A stretch of 64,000 nt of DNA, taken from NCBI RefSeq assembly GCF_003025005.1, contig NZ_PVSS01000001.1, forward strand, positions 248,001-312,000, in the 5' to 3' direction. Each line of letters begins with the position of its first letter. Position 1 is the first letter of the stretch. The notes under the pieces were generated by a model. It saw only the letters and a list, made by a program, of their open reading frames with translations. It ran no database searches and was not told the origin of the DNA. The DNA comes from Brumimicrobium mesophilum. GTDB taxonomy: Bacteria; Bacteroidota; Bacteroidia; Flavobacteriales_D; Crocinitomicaceae. Below, one piece after another: positions 8,450-18,749 of the stretch. A program made the position numbers and the translations under genes.

Positions 8450-10027
8450 TTACTCCACAACTAACTTCGAAGTATATTTTTTTCCAGCATCATACATTTG
8501 CAAAGTATACATTCCCGGACTTAGCGAATTAACATCTACACTATTATTAGTCTCACTAACTGTAGAGTTAAGAACTGTTCTTCCCGTCATATCAACAACA
8601 CTAATTTCAAGCTTTTCTCCTGCTGGTAAATTTGAAATTTTAAATGTGTTTGATGTTGGATTTGGATAGATTGAAAGTGATTCTTGTTTTTGGAAGTTAA
8701 ATGTGCTGAGGTCTGATGAAATATCTAACAACCAATAATCATCACCTCCTCTACTTGCTATAGTTTTATCTCCTCCAATATCAGAGTTTGATTGAATAAG
8801 AATATTGAATGAATTATTATTCTCTAAAATATTAGGGAATCCTTCAGAATCATCACCTCCAAACATAAACTGATATTTCAAAGACAAATCACTGGTATCT
8901 AAAACGAGTGTCCAAATATCCTTAGAGTTATTATAGGTTGACAATTCAACCTCCCCAGAAACATCACTATTTGTAGAGCCAGTAACAATCAAGTCTCCAA
9001 AAGATGAAATTAAACCATCATTGATTTCGTCATCATTATTTCCACCATAAGTTTTATCCAATATAACATTACCACCTTCATCCAATTTTGTTATCCAATA
9101 GTCACGCCCTCCTCTTGAAGGTTCTGTTTTTGTTCCTGAGTCATTAGAAAATGAACTCGATAAAACAAAAATTCGATTTTCTGAAACAATCAACTTTTTA
9201 GGCAAATCCGCATTATCTCCACCTAAAGTTCTATCCCACAAAACATTTCCGTCACCATCTAGCTTAACCAACCAGTTGTCAGACACTCCAAAGTTAACTT
9301 CTGTTTTATCTTGTGATATTGGTGAACTAGAATACCCAAGAATAACGACATTTCCAGATGTATCAATAGCTGCATCTTGCGTATGATCCCCTCCAGAACC
9401 TCCAATAACTTTATCCCACAGAACATTTCCATTAGCATCGATATTAACAATCCAATAATCAACACTACCAATTGTTGGCTCTGTTTTATCACCTGAAATA
9501 GGAGAGTTTGAAGAACCAATTATTAAGAAAGACCCGTCAGATTTTTCTAATAAATTTATAGCATAGTCTCCTCCGGAACCACCATAACTTTTTTGCCAAA
9601 TTTCATTTCCTTGCAAATCTAATTTTATGAGCCAAATATCATTCCCCCCTTTATTTGTCGTGGTTTTATTTCCATCATTTCCGGAGTCTGAAGTAGCTAA
9701 AACCATAAGATGGTTATCTGAGGTATGAATAATTTTATTCAGCGTTTCAACCATGCTACCTCCATAACCAACTTGCCACTCTACGTCTTTATTATCATCC
9801 AAAGAAATTAACCATAAATCAACAAAACCATTATTTGCGGTTAATTTATCTCCGGAAATATCTGAAAAAGAATGTCCACCTAAAATTAAATGATCATCTG
9901 CTTTTAGCATAGCCCTTGGAATATCTCCAGCACTCCCACCAAAAACATATTGATCAGCAATTTGAAGAGTCTGGCTTGTTGAGATAAAAGTAAAAAGTAA
10001 AGTAAAACTGAGTAATATTTTTTTCAT
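8450..10027 (-). CDS. T9SS-sorted secreted repeat protein, copy 1
   Basis: 525 aa with a signal peptide (MKKILLSFTLLFTFISTSQ) and a C-terminal type A sorting domain of about 75 residues (SIYPNPTSNTFKISNLPAGE ... GMYTLQMYDAGKKYTSKLVVE), so it should cross the outer membrane through the type IX system. Between them are about seven units of 50-60 residues with the pattern SGDKTxxxxGxxDxWixKxDxxGNxxWxKxxGGSxxD, a beta-propeller-like arrangement. No catalytic motif is seen. It is the downstream member of a tandem trio: its 5' end is closest to copy 3 and its 3' end to copy 2, a mosaic. The function is unknown; adhesion or carbohydrate binding is only a guess. Confidence 0.88.
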   Translation of the reverse strand: MKKILLSFTLLFTFISTSQTLQIADQYVFGGSAGDIPRAMLKADDHLILGGHSFSDISGDKLTANNGFVDLWLISLDDNKDVEWQVGYGGSMVETLNKIIHTSDNHLMVLATSDSGNDGNKTTTNKGGNDIWLIKLDLQGNEIWQKSYGGSGGDYAINLLEKSDGSFLIIGSSNSPISGDKTEPTIGSVDYWIVNIDANGNVLWDKVIGGSGGDHTQDAAIDTSGNVVILGYSSSPISQDKTEVNFGVSDNWLVKLDGDGNVLWDRTLGGDNADLPKKLIVSENRIFVLSSSFSNDSGTKTEPSRGGRDYWITKLDEGGNVILDKTYGGNNDDEINDGLISSFGDLIVTGSTNSDVSGEVELSTYNNSKDIWTLVLDTSDLSLKYQFMFGGDDSEGFPNILENNNSFNILIQSNSDIGGDKTIASRGGDDYWLLDISSDLSTFNFQKQESLSIYPNPTSNTFKISNLPAGEKLEISVVDMTGRTVLNSTVSETNNSVDVNSLSPGMYTLQMYDAGKKYTSKLVVE

Positions 10028-10092
10028 AGCGTTTAATGTTCATTTGATTATAATAAAAAGTCCTGAGTTCAGAAAGCCTGAATGAAAGAACT

Positions 10093-11667
10093 TTACTCCA
10101 CAACTAACTTCGAAGTATATTTTTTTCCACCATCATACATCTGTAAAGTGTACATTCCAGGACATAGCGAATTAACATCTACACTATTATTTGTTTCACT
10201 AACTGTAAAATTAATAACCGTTTTACCCATCATATCAACAACACTAATTTCTAGCTTTTCTCCTGCTGGTAAATTTGATATTTTGAAAGTGTTTGAAGTT
10301 GGATTTGGATAGATTGAAAGTGATTCTTCTTTTAGGACGTTTAAAGTGCTTAAATCTGTTGAAAGTTCTAGAATCCAAAAATCTGAAAGTCCTTTACTTG
10401 CAATAGTCTTATCACCTGAAATATCTGAATCAGAAGCTCCAAAAAGTAACAATGAATTGTTTTCAGCCTCCATAATAGTAGGTGTATACTCTTGTTGACC
10501 CCCTCCAAATTTAAATTGACTTTTTAAGCTTAAATCATTCGGATTTAAAATTAAAATCCAATAGTCTAAAGAATTACTGTAGGATGGAATTGAAACATCT
10601 CCTGAAACATCACTATCTGAGATTCCTGCCAAAACTAAATCACCCGAAGCCATTAATTTAACATCTGTTAATTGGTCTAAATCATTACCTCCATAAGTTT
10701 TATCCATTAAAATGGAACCGCTATAATCTAGCATGGTGATATAATAATCGTCAAACCCTCTAGATTCCTCTGTTTTAGAACCTGAAATACTAGAGGAAGA
10801 GTTTCCAAAAGCAAAAATTCGATTATTTAATAGTATTAAATCACTTAAACTTTCATATTGATCACCCCCAAGTGTTTTATCCCATACTAAAGCACCACTG
10901 CTATCAAGCTTTAGTATCCAAATGTCCAAACCTCCATAAATACCTTCTGACTTATTTCCTGAAATCGGAGAGTTTGAAGTTCCTCCAACTATAATATTAT
11001 CATCCAGAACAATTGAATTTGCTCCATCAATTGCGCTGCCGCCAAAAGTTTTATCCCATAAAACATTGCCATTGTGGTCAATCTTAACTATCCAAAAATC
11101 GGATTGGCCTAATGAAGCTTCGGTTTTGTCTCCAGATATTGGTGAGTCAGAACTACCAGCCAATATGAAGGAACCATCAGACAATTCTACGATATCGCTT
11201 AAATAATCATCTCCTGAGCCTCCGTAGGTTTTTTGCCAAAGTTCATTTCCTTGTTCATCCACTTTAATTACCCAAAAATCTACACCTCCACGACTAGTTA
11301 CTGTTTTATTACCACTAATATCAGATTCAGAATCGACACCGATTAATAAATTCCCGTCAGATGTTGTTAAAAGTTTAGAAACAAAATCAACTGAACTCCC
11401 ACCAAAACTCTTTTGCCATTCTATGGAATTATTTACATCCAAAGCAACTATCCAAACATCATAACTTCCATATTTTATTGTAGTTTTATCGCCAGATATT
11501 TCTGAATTTGAATCTCCTCCAATTAATGATTTATTATTAAGTCTAACTCCATCTCGAGCGAAATCACCAAAATCTCCCCCAAAAACATACTGATCAGTAA
11601 TTTGAAGTGTTTGACTGTTTGAAAATATGATGAAAAAAAACGTAGATAATAATAGTGATAGTTTCAT
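10093..11667 (-). CDS. T9SS-sorted secreted repeat protein, copy 2
   Basis: 524 aa, paralogue of the two flanking genes. The signal peptide differs from the other copies (MKLSLLLSTFFFIIFSNSQ), while the mature start TLQITDQYVFGGDFGDFARD is shared. It has the same seven or so GGS/SGDKT repeats and the same C-terminal type A sorting domain, nearly identical to copy 1 (SIYPNPTSNTFKISNLPAGE) but with Cys in place of Ser in VNSLCPGMYTL. At the DNA level the last 230 bases closely match those of copy 1. The 65-bp gap to copy 1 has no clear terminator, so co-transcription is possible. Function unknown. Confidence 0.88.
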   Translation of the reverse strand: MKLSLLLSTFFFIIFSNSQTLQITDQYVFGGDFGDFARDGVRLNNKSLIGGDSNSEISGDKTTIKYGSYDVWIVALDVNNSIEWQKSFGGSSVDFVSKLLTTSDGNLLIGVDSESDISGNKTVTSRGGVDFWVIKVDEQGNELWQKTYGGSGDDYLSDIVELSDGSFILAGSSDSPISGDKTEASLGQSDFWIVKIDHNGNVLWDKTFGGSAIDGANSIVLDDNIIVGGTSNSPISGNKSEGIYGGLDIWILKLDSSGALVWDKTLGGDQYESLSDLILLNNRIFAFGNSSSSISGSKTEESRGFDDYYITMLDYSGSILMDKTYGGNDLDQLTDVKLMASGDLVLAGISDSDVSGDVSIPSYSNSLDYWILILNPNDLSLKSQFKFGGGQQEYTPTIMEAENNSLLLFGASDSDISGDKTIASKGLSDFWILELSTDLSTLNVLKEESLSIYPNPTSNTFKISNLPAGEKLEISVVDMMGKTVINFTVSETNNSVDVNSLCPGMYTLQMYDGGKKYTSKLVVE

Positions 11668-11706
11668 ATTTGAAAGTTTGAAAAAAATTTAATGATGTTT
11701 TATGAA

Positions 11707-13287
11707 TTACTCCACAATCAATTTGGAAGTGTATTTAGTAATTCCGTCATACATGTGCAAAGTGTACATTCCTGGACTTAACGAATTCACATCTACAGAA
11801 TTATTTGATGAACTTACTTTAGATAGTAACACAGTTCTTCCCGTCATGTCCAAAATATTCAATTCATAACTTTCTCCTGATGGCAAATTTGAAATTACAA
11901 ACTTGTTTGATGTTGGATTTGGATAGATTGAAAGCGATTCTTCATTTTGGAAGTTCGAGGTGCTAAGATTGGTTGAAAGTTCAAGAATCCAGTAATCTAA
12001 ACCCCCATTACTAGGTACGGTTTTATCACCTGAAATATTTGCCTCAGTACTACCATAAAGTAATAAAGAATTATTTTCAATTTCTAAAATCCCAGGCGAA
12101 AAATCACCTAAATCACTTCCAATTTTATATTGATTTTTTATTGACAAGTCACTGGTGTCATTCACCAAAATCCAAAAATCTGCTGAGTTATTATGAGAGG
12201 CTATTGTGACTTCTACTGAGATATCACTATCTGAAGTTCCAACCATAACGAGTTCTCCTGATTCAGTGATTATTGGTCCAGTAACTTTGTCAAAGTAATT
12301 TCCTCCAATAGTTTTATCCATCAAAACTTCTCCGTTTTGATTCAATTTAGCAATCCATATGTCTATAGCGCCCCTCGACGTTTCAGTCTTGGTCCCTGAA
12401 ACATCAGAAGTTGAATGCCCTATAACAAAAAGTCTATTATCAGAATAAATCAAATAATGGCTGAATTCTGCTCCACTTCCTCCTAAAGTTTTGTCCCAAA
12501 GAATATTTCCATTTTGATCAAGCTTTAACACCCAATAATCATATCCTCCAAAACTATCCTCTGTTTTAACGCCAGATATAGACGATTCAGAAGATCCTGA
12601 AAAATAAATATTATCATTGTCATCTAGAGCTATAGATACTAAGGCATCTCCTGCATTCCCTCCTATCGTTTTATCCCAAAGTAAATTCCCTTGGGCATCA
12701 ATTTTCACGATCCAAGCATCAGATTCACCAAATGAACTTTCGGTTTTATCGCCAGATATCGGAGAGGTAGACCCTCCAACTAATAAAACTGAGCCATCGT
12801 TAAGTTCAACCATATCTCCCAAAAACTCATCATCTTCACCTCCGTAAGATTTTTGCCATAGTTCATTTCCTTGATTATCCATTTTAATCAACCAAAAATC
12901 AGACATTCCTTTATTGGGCGAAGTTTTATTTCCATTAACCCCTGAACCACTAGAACCTCCAATTAAAATATTGCCATCCGAAGTTTCAATAATTTTCACT
13001 AAATCATCCAAACCTGTTCCTCCAAAACTTTTTTGCCAAACTATGGAATTTGTATTATCAACTGAGATTATCCATAAATCCAAATCTCCAAAATTTGATG
13101 TGGTTTTATCTCCTGAAATACCTGATGATGATACTCCACCAACAATAGTCTGATTATTTATAACAAGAGCATCACGAGGACTATCATTAGCACTCCCTCC
13201 AAAAACATATTGATCAGAAATTTGGAGTGTTTGACTTGTTGTGATAAAAGTAAAAAGTAAAGTAAAACTGAGTAGTATTTTTTTCAT
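11707..13287 (-). CDS. T9SS-sorted secreted repeat protein, copy 3
   Basis: 526 aa and the first of the trio in transcription order. The signal peptide MKKILLSFTLLFTFITTSQ is almost the same as that of copy 1, and so is the sequence around the ATG. The repeats follow the same pattern (WQKSFGGTGLDDLVKIIETS, GNLLWDKTIGG). The C-terminal sorting domain is the most diverged of the three (SIYPNPTSNKFVISNLPSGE ... KYTSKLIVE). The 39-bp gap to copy 2 suggests an operon read 3-2-1. Family knowledge: the sorting domain is cleaved after export and the protein is released or attached to A-type lipopolysaccharide. Function unknown. Confidence 0.88.
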   Translation of the reverse strand: MKKILLSFTLLFTFITTSQTLQISDQYVFGGSANDSPRDALVINNQTIVGGVSSSGISGDKTTSNFGDLDLWIISVDNTNSIVWQKSFGGTGLDDLVKIIETSDGNILIGGSSGSGVNGNKTSPNKGMSDFWLIKMDNQGNELWQKSYGGEDDEFLGDMVELNDGSVLLVGGSTSPISGDKTESSFGESDAWIVKIDAQGNLLWDKTIGGNAGDALVSIALDDNDNIYFSGSSESSISGVKTEDSFGGYDYWVLKLDQNGNILWDKTLGGSGAEFSHYLIYSDNRLFVIGHSTSDVSGTKTETSRGAIDIWIAKLNQNGEVLMDKTIGGNYFDKVTGPIITESGELVMVGTSDSDISVEVTIASHNNSADFWILVNDTSDLSIKNQYKIGSDLGDFSPGILEIENNSLLLYGSTEANISGDKTVPSNGGLDYWILELSTNLSTSNFQNEESLSIYPNPTSNKFVISNLPSGESYELNILDMTGRTVLLSKVSSSNNSVDVNSLSPGMYTLHMYDGITKYTSKLIVE

Positions 13288-13449
13288 AGCGTTTTTTTGA
13301 AAAGGATTCTTGTACGAATCTAAGCAAGATAAGCAATCTATGCAAGAAAAATATTCAGAATTTATAAACCTCTAAATAATAATATTTCGTCACGATTTTT
13401 ATTCAAAAATACGCGCCAAAATAGAAGACTTCCGCTATTCTACTATTAA

Positions 13450-13467
13450 CACGGTTTGAAACCTGTG
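13450..13467. repeat. REP-like palindrome
   Basis: CACGGTTTGAAACCTGTG is a near-perfect palindrome in the spacer between the T9SS trio and the rnd gene. Similar motifs recur between genes in Bacteroidetes (from memory, not searched). Confidence 0.35.
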
Positions 13468-13518
13468 CCAATAGTTCGTTCTACAATAGGATCATGGTTT
13501 GGTAAAAATTCTAAACTC

Positions 13519-14688
13519 CTAATCCACCATAAACTGTGGCAACTCCAAATTCAACTTCTTCGCCGTATTTAAAATGATCTCTTTTTGATAAGGCAGTAAA
13601 ACTTGTTCTCTACCCACATATTCCACCATTTTTCTATTGGAAAGGAAATAATTACTGTAGTTTTCTCCCAATTCTTCCTTGATTTCTTCTTTAATGGGTT
13701 TAAAGAAATTTTCCTTTACACTTTCGATACGATTTCTACGCTTGTTCATGGTAAGCCTTTGCTCATTTGACATTGGAGGAATACTCGATTGACCCATCGT
13801 GATTTTATTCTCCTGAATCTCCATTTCCGCTTCTTCAAGTAGAGCTTCCACATCACTTTGAAACTTTGGTGTCTTCAATTTCGGGTGTAAGCCTTTCATG
13901 TTTGCCCAATCTTTCACCTTTTCTGGTGAAGAAGCTAAAGTCAAAGCGATTTTCTTGTCCATTACCTTGTAAGTTGGTCTGCTTAAAAACGCTCCTAATT
14001 CTTCTCGGTAATCCATGATTTTTTCAAAACGAATCCACTCTCTCAAAGAAAGTAATTTTTGATCCTTCTTTGTCAAATAGGCTACCTTATCACCTCCCGA
14101 CCAGTCATACTTTTCAAAAGCCTCCATTTCTTCAACAAACCAATCGCTTCTGTTTTCCTCTTCTAATTTCTGAATTAATTCTTCTTTTAAAGCAGGCAAA
14201 TGGAAAACATCCTCCGCTGCATAAATATGTTGTTGTTCTGTTAATGGACGTTGAAACCAGTTGCTTTTTTGTTGACTAGATTTGGTATCGATAGGGTAAT
14301 CTTCTCCTAAAACAGACAATAAAGAATTGTTTAACGAAAGTGTTTCATAATTCAATAAACGCATAGCAACTCCTAAGTCAACGATATTATTTGGTCGAGC
14401 TCCTAAATGATGCAACAATCGCATATCTTCATTAAAGGCAAAACATACTATTTGAATTTCAGGGTTTTCTATAATTGGGAAAATCAGCTCGATATCTAAT
14501 CCTTTCAATGGGTCAATTAAGTAACAGACTTCTCCGTCAAAAACCTGCATCAAACAGAGATTGAACCCATAACGATAATGGTTTTTATCAAATTCTAAAT
14601 CAATACAAATTTCACTTTTGGTTGATAAAGTTTTTACTACTTCCGTAAAATCAGAAGTATTGTCTATGTATTGAATTGTTGATTTCAT
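13519..14688 (-). CDS. rnd: ribonuclease D
   Basis: 389 aa, the usual RNase D size. The DEDDy 3'-5' exonuclease sites are present: D30 and E32 in ICIDLEFD (Exo I), D88 in FAFNEDMRLLH (Exo II), and Y156 and D160 in YAAEDVFHL (Exo III). A helical HRDC-like region follows at about 205-290, and the C-terminal part is Lys-rich. It trims the 3' ends of tRNA precursors and other structured RNAs in the cytoplasm. It starts 3 nt after the polyprenyl synthase stop codon, so the two are surely co-transcribed and probably translationally coupled. Confidence 0.93.
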   Translation of the reverse strand: MKSTIQYIDNTSDFTEVVKTLSTKSEICIDLEFDKNHYRYGFNLCLMQVFDGEVCYLIDPLKGLDIELIFPIIENPEIQIVCFAFNEDMRLLHHLGARPNNIVDLGVAMRLLNYETLSLNNSLLSVLGEDYPIDTKSSQQKSNWFQRPLTEQQHIYAAEDVFHLPALKEELIQKLEEENRSDWFVEEMEAFEKYDWSGGDKVAYLTKKDQKLLSLREWIRFEKIMDYREELGAFLSRPTYKVMDKKIALTLASSPEKVKDWANMKGLHPKLKTPKFQSDVEALLEEAEMEIQENKITMGQSSIPPMSNEQRLTMNKRRNRIESVKENFFKPIKEEIKEELGENYSNYFLSNRKMVEYVGREQVLLPYQKEIILNTAKKLNLELPQFMVD

Positions 14689-14691
14689 GAA

Positions 14692-15663
14692 TTAGTGATC
14701 TCGTGACATTAGGTATTTGGCTAAATCTAAAAGCTCTCTTTTATTTTCTTCAGGAACATTAATTTCCTTCATATTTAAAATTGCTTTTTGATAAAATATC
14801 TCTTTTTGCTCTTCTGCTTTTTGTCGCACACCTAATTGCTCGAAAATAGTTTTTGCATTGTCTACTTTCTCTTGACCGTTTTGATTCATCAACATGTCAT
14901 CCAATTTGGATTTTGTATTATCGTCTGCCATTTCATAGGCTTTCAGCAAAAGATAAGTTTTTTTATTCGAAAGAATATCTCCTCCTACTTGTTTCCCGAA
15001 TTTCTCAGGATCAGCATAAAGGTCAAGAATATCGTCGTGCATTTGGAATGCTAAACCCACGTTAACACCAAAATTATATATACTTCTAATATCTTTTTCG
15101 TCTTCTGCTCCTCCAATTAATGCTCCCATTTCTAAGGCAGCTCCTAAAAGAACAGATGTTTTCAAACGAATCATTTCGATATAGTCATCAATCTTAATAT
15201 TGTCCATAGATTCATAATCCATGTCCATTTGTTGCCCTTCGCAAACTTCTCTTGCAGTGCGTGTGAATACATTCAATAATTTTGGCAAAACAACTGTATC
15301 GTGTTTTGCTAAAAGTGAATAAGCTTCTACAAATAAAACATCTCCTGAAAGAATCGCGATATCCCTATCCCATTTTTCATGAACGGTTGTTTTCCCTCTT
15401 CTCAAAGGTGCATCGTCCATAATATCATCATGAATTAATGTGAAATTATGAAACAATTCAACCGCCAAGGCTGCATTTACAGCTTTTATTCCAGGTGCTC
15501 CAAATAAATGACAACCCAGCATTGTTAAACAAGGTCTAGTTCTTTTCCCTCCTAATGTTAGGAAATATCGAAGTGGATCATATAAATTCTTTGGCTCCTT
15601 AGGCAATTCCAATTTCTGGATTCGCTTTTCTAACAACTGTTGATACTCTTGAATATGCGGCAT
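14692..15663 (-). CDS. polyprenyl diphosphate synthase
   Basis: 323 aa trans-prenyltransferase. The first Asp-rich motif is D79-D80-x-x-D83-D84 in LIHDDIMDDAPLRRGKTTVH, the second is D210-D211-x-x-D214 in FQMHDDILDLY, and GGKRTRPCL is the diphosphate-binding region. It condenses isopentenyl diphosphate onto allylic diphosphates to make the long isoprenoid tail used for menaquinone. Residues before the first motif (ELFHNFTLIHDD) have bulky side chains; chain length cannot be fixed from this alone. It shares a 3-nt junction with rnd downstream. Possible names are ispB or a geranylgeranyl synthase gene; I leave the symbol blank. Confidence 0.9.
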   Translation of the reverse strand: MPHIQEYQQLLEKRIQKLELPKEPKNLYDPLRYFLTLGGKRTRPCLTMLGCHLFGAPGIKAVNAALAVELFHNFTLIHDDIMDDAPLRRGKTTVHEKWDRDIAILSGDVLFVEAYSLLAKHDTVVLPKLLNVFTRTAREVCEGQQMDMDYESMDNIKIDDYIEMIRLKTSVLLGAALEMGALIGGAEDEKDIRSIYNFGVNVGLAFQMHDDILDLYADPEKFGKQVGGDILSNKKTYLLLKAYEMADDNTKSKLDDMLMNQNGQEKVDNAKTIFEQLGVRQKAEEQKEIFYQKAILNMKEINVPEENKRELLDLAKYLMSRDH

Positions 15664-15722
15664 TGAAAATTCTATTTGTAGTTTTTGAAATTCTTATGAA
15701 ATTGAAAAGTGTTTATTGTGAA

Positions 15723-18662
15723 CTAACTTTTTAAATCTTCACTTTCATCTGTATCTTCTTCATCTCCATGAGGATTGTTAGGATCGTAATCAATACGTGT
15801 TCTAGGATCAATTTCTAATTCTGACAATTCGATATCAATTTCTTCATCGTATATATTAATGAAAGGTTCACGGAATGCCTTCGTAGCAATTCTATTTTCC
15901 AAGCTCAATAATAATGAAGGAAGTACCGTTAAATTAGTTAACATTGCTACCAACATTGTTAAAGAGACAAGTAAACCTAATGCTTTTGTTCCACCAAATT
16001 GAGAGAAAGCAAACATTGAGAACCCAAAGAACAATACAATTGAAGTATAGAACATACTTAAACCCGTTTCGTAAAGTGCATTAATTACACAAGCTCTTTG
16101 ATCGTAACTTCTCACCTTAAGTTCTTGTCGGTATTTGGCCAAGAAGTGAATCGTATCATCAACAGAAATACCAAACGCAATACTAAATACAAGCAAGGTT
16201 GAAGGTTTAATTGGAATAGCGAATAATCCCATGATTCCTGCAGTTACCAACAATGGAATAAAGTTAGGAACTAGTGAAATCACAACCATTCTCCAAGAAC
16301 GGAACAAGAATGCCATCAAAATTGCAATAATGAAAATGGCGATAATTAAACTTGTCATCAAGTTTTTAATCAAGTATTGAGTTCCTTCGGCAGCTACAAC
16401 AGAAGTTCCTGTAATTAAATAGCTTAATTCTTCGTCGTCAATTGCTTTTTCTAATGCTACTTTAAATTCATTTTTATCATAATAAGTAGCCAACAAAGTA
16501 GGATCTAAATCAAATTGGAACAATAAAGAATCGTTACCATCTGCAATATTAGCAGCTGTATTGTTTCGGAATGAATTAGAAAGATCAAAAATTGAATCGG
16601 CATAAGAAGTTTCTCCTGCTTCAAATTTTTCTAGGTAAGCATCCACTTGATCGCCATAAGGATTTAAAATAGTATCCAACATTGCTGAAACACTTTTGAT
16701 TTTCGTATCAATTTCATATGATCCTAAATCTATTACCTGCATCCTTAAACGGTAAGTTGTGTTTGCGGTATCAATTAGCTCCTTAAGCGATAGTCCAACC
16801 GCAGTTTGAGGATAAATCTTCATTGAAGCCTCTAAAACTTCTGCTGACCTATCCGTATTATTAATAAAGTCCTTTATTTCGTTTTGAGAAGGATATTGCG
16901 CTGGAGGAATAGAGTCTGCAGAGGAAGTGTCCGCTTCGTAATTCATTACCTGCTTGGCTATTTTAGGATAATTCAGCATTAAAGAATCACTGTAGAAGGT
17001 TTTCTTAGCACGCAAAGAATCTTGGTATTCATAAACCAATTGGGTTTTCGCCATGTCTTCTTGGAATCCATCAACATAACCTTTCAAACGCAACATGTCT
17101 TTTCGTTCAATCAATTTGTACATATCTGGATTATTTCCATAATATGACATATTGATTAATTTCATAAAGTTAACAATAGAAATAGTTTTACTAAAAATAG
17201 TGTCCTCGTTTAAGTTAGCCTGAATAGCTTCTACCTTCTCAAGTGTTTTCTTATCGAATTTTCTACCATCTTTTTTATAGTCAATGAGTATTTCAAAAGG
17301 GATAGCACCATTAAAATTATCCTGAATAAATAAAATATCTTGTAAGATCGGATCTGAATCTGGCAAATCACTGGTTAGATTTCCAGTAGCTTCCATTTTT
17401 GTAGCTCCAAAAATTGCTACACCAACAACTATAACAGTCACTAAGTAAATACGTTTTCTGTGTGTAGTTGTGATGTAAACTAGTTTATTTACAATGTTTT
17501 TAGCAAAATTCTTTTCTAAATGTTTTAAGTGTCTAGATTTTGGAATTTTGGTCAAAGAAAATAATATCGGAATGATTGTGATTGAGATTACAAAGACAAA
17601 CATTATGTTGAGCGAAGCGGTAACACCAAATTCGACTAATTTTTCAGAATTGGTAAATGCAAAAGTTGAGAATCCTAATGCTGTTGTAAGATTCGTTAGG
17701 AATGTTGCATTTCCAACTTTAGAAATAACCCTTGAGAGTGCTTTTGTTTTATTTCCATGATCTTTAACTTCTCGATGGAATTTTGTGAGCAGAAAAATAC
17801 AATTAGGAATTCCAATTACAATCATTAATGGCGGAATTAATGCCATTAAAATAGAAAGTTTAAAGCCCATTAATCCAATACTACCTAAAGACCAAATTAC
17901 GGCAATAAATACAACCAAAATACTAAATCCTACAACCCTAAATGATCTAAAGAAAATATAAAGAAGTAGAGATGTTACAGCAATAGCTAATCCAATAAAA
18001 ATATACATTTCGCTCACTACACGTTTCCCCATAACCACCCGAATATGTGGTAAACCAGCAAAATGCATTTTTCCAAAAACATGTTCATACCCTAAAGCAA
18101 TCGCCTCAGCATCAAGCACAACTCCAGACTTATTCTGATCACTTAAGTATGCCTCATCGATGGATATCATCATTAATGAAACGTTTGTAGAGTCGTTATA
18201 TAAAACTCCATTATATAAAGGAACTTGCCTAATTTCTTTGCGAATTTCTTCTATCGATTTACTTTTAAAAGTTTCATCTGAAAAAATAGGTTCAGCCTGA
18301 AATTTACCTTCAGAAGTATTGTTTTTAATTGTGAAAAGATCAGCTTCAGACAAAACGGATTTTATACCATCCAACTTAGCAATAGAATCACCAAGATGTT
18401 TCCACATCAAAAAGTTTTCCTCTGTGTAAAGCTTGTCTGTTTTAATGGCCAAAACTAAGGCTCCACCATCTTCTCCAAACATATTCTTTAACTGCATATA
18501 ATCATCCTGAGCAGGAGATTTTTTTGGCAACATATTTCCATACTTATTGTCCATTTCTAGACTCGTTAAAGCGAAATAGCCAAAAAATATAGTTAAAGCT
18601 GTTATTAAGGAGATGATAAGTATCCTATTTCTTAATATCAGTTGAGAAAGTTTAAACCACAT
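15723..18662 (-). CDS. MMPL/RND-superfamily membrane transporter
   Basis: 979 aa with the two-fold RND plan. A first membrane helix (about 12-32) is followed by a large periplasmic loop, a block of five or six helices (about 215-390), a second single helix near 400, a second long loop (about 420-760), and a final helix block (about 770-930). The acidic tail is cytoplasmic. Each block has a GIxxD-type sequence (FGISVDDTIHFLAKY near residue 840) where the proton-relay Asp of this family lies. Members export lipids or hydrophobic compounds using the proton gradient; the substrate is unknown. It is not a tripartite HAE pump, since it is shorter and has no adaptor gene nearby. It has its own -7 box. 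Confidence 0.85.
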   Translation of the reverse strand: MWFKLSQLILRNRILIISLITALTIFFGYFALTSLEMDNKYGNMLPKKSPAQDDYMQLKNMFGEDGGALVLAIKTDKLYTEENFLMWKHLGDSIAKLDGIKSVLSEADLFTIKNNTSEGKFQAEPIFSDETFKSKSIEEIRKEIRQVPLYNGVLYNDSTNVSLMMISIDEAYLSDQNKSGVVLDAEAIALGYEHVFGKMHFAGLPHIRVVMGKRVVSEMYIFIGLAIAVTSLLLYIFFRSFRVVGFSILVVFIAVIWSLGSIGLMGFKLSILMALIPPLMIVIGIPNCIFLLTKFHREVKDHGNKTKALSRVISKVGNATFLTNLTTALGFSTFAFTNSEKLVEFGVTASLNIMFVFVISITIIPILFSLTKIPKSRHLKHLEKNFAKNIVNKLVYITTTHRKRIYLVTVIVVGVAIFGATKMEATGNLTSDLPDSDPILQDILFIQDNFNGAIPFEILIDYKKDGRKFDKKTLEKVEAIQANLNEDTIFSKTISIVNFMKLINMSYYGNNPDMYKLIERKDMLRLKGYVDGFQEDMAKTQLVYEYQDSLRAKKTFYSDSLMLNYPKIAKQVMNYEADTSSADSIPPAQYPSQNEIKDFINNTDRSAEVLEASMKIYPQTAVGLSLKELIDTANTTYRLRMQVIDLGSYEIDTKIKSVSAMLDTILNPYGDQVDAYLEKFEAGETSYADSIFDLSNSFRNNTAANIADGNDSLLFQFDLDPTLLATYYDKNEFKVALEKAIDDEELSYLITGTSVVAAEGTQYLIKNLMTSLIIAIFIIAILMAFLFRSWRMVVISLVPNFIPLLVTAGIMGLFAIPIKPSTLLVFSIAFGISVDDTIHFLAKYRQELKVRSYDQRACVINALYETGLSMFYTSIVLFFGFSMFAFSQFGGTKALGLLVSLTMLVAMLTNLTVLPSLLLSLENRIATKAFREPFINIYDEEIDIELSELEIDPRTRIDYDPNNPHGDEEDTDESEDLKS

Positions 18663-18685
18663 AAACTAAATTAAAATTAAACATA

Positions 18686-18693
18686 CAAAGTTA
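18686..18693 (-). promoter_or_regulatory. -7 box of the MMPL-type transporter gene
   Basis: TAACTTTG on the minus strand matches TAnnTTTG, 23 nt before the ATG at 18662. Confidence 0.5.
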
Positions 18694-18749
18694 AACAAAA
18701 TGATAAAAGAGGATGGAAATGGCAACTATTTAACGTCCTGTTAATTAAT

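Noticed and set aside
8450-13287. Tandem repeats as a CRISPR array or as mobile element
   Set aside because: The repeats are protein-coding and diverged, with no short direct repeats or transposase genes.
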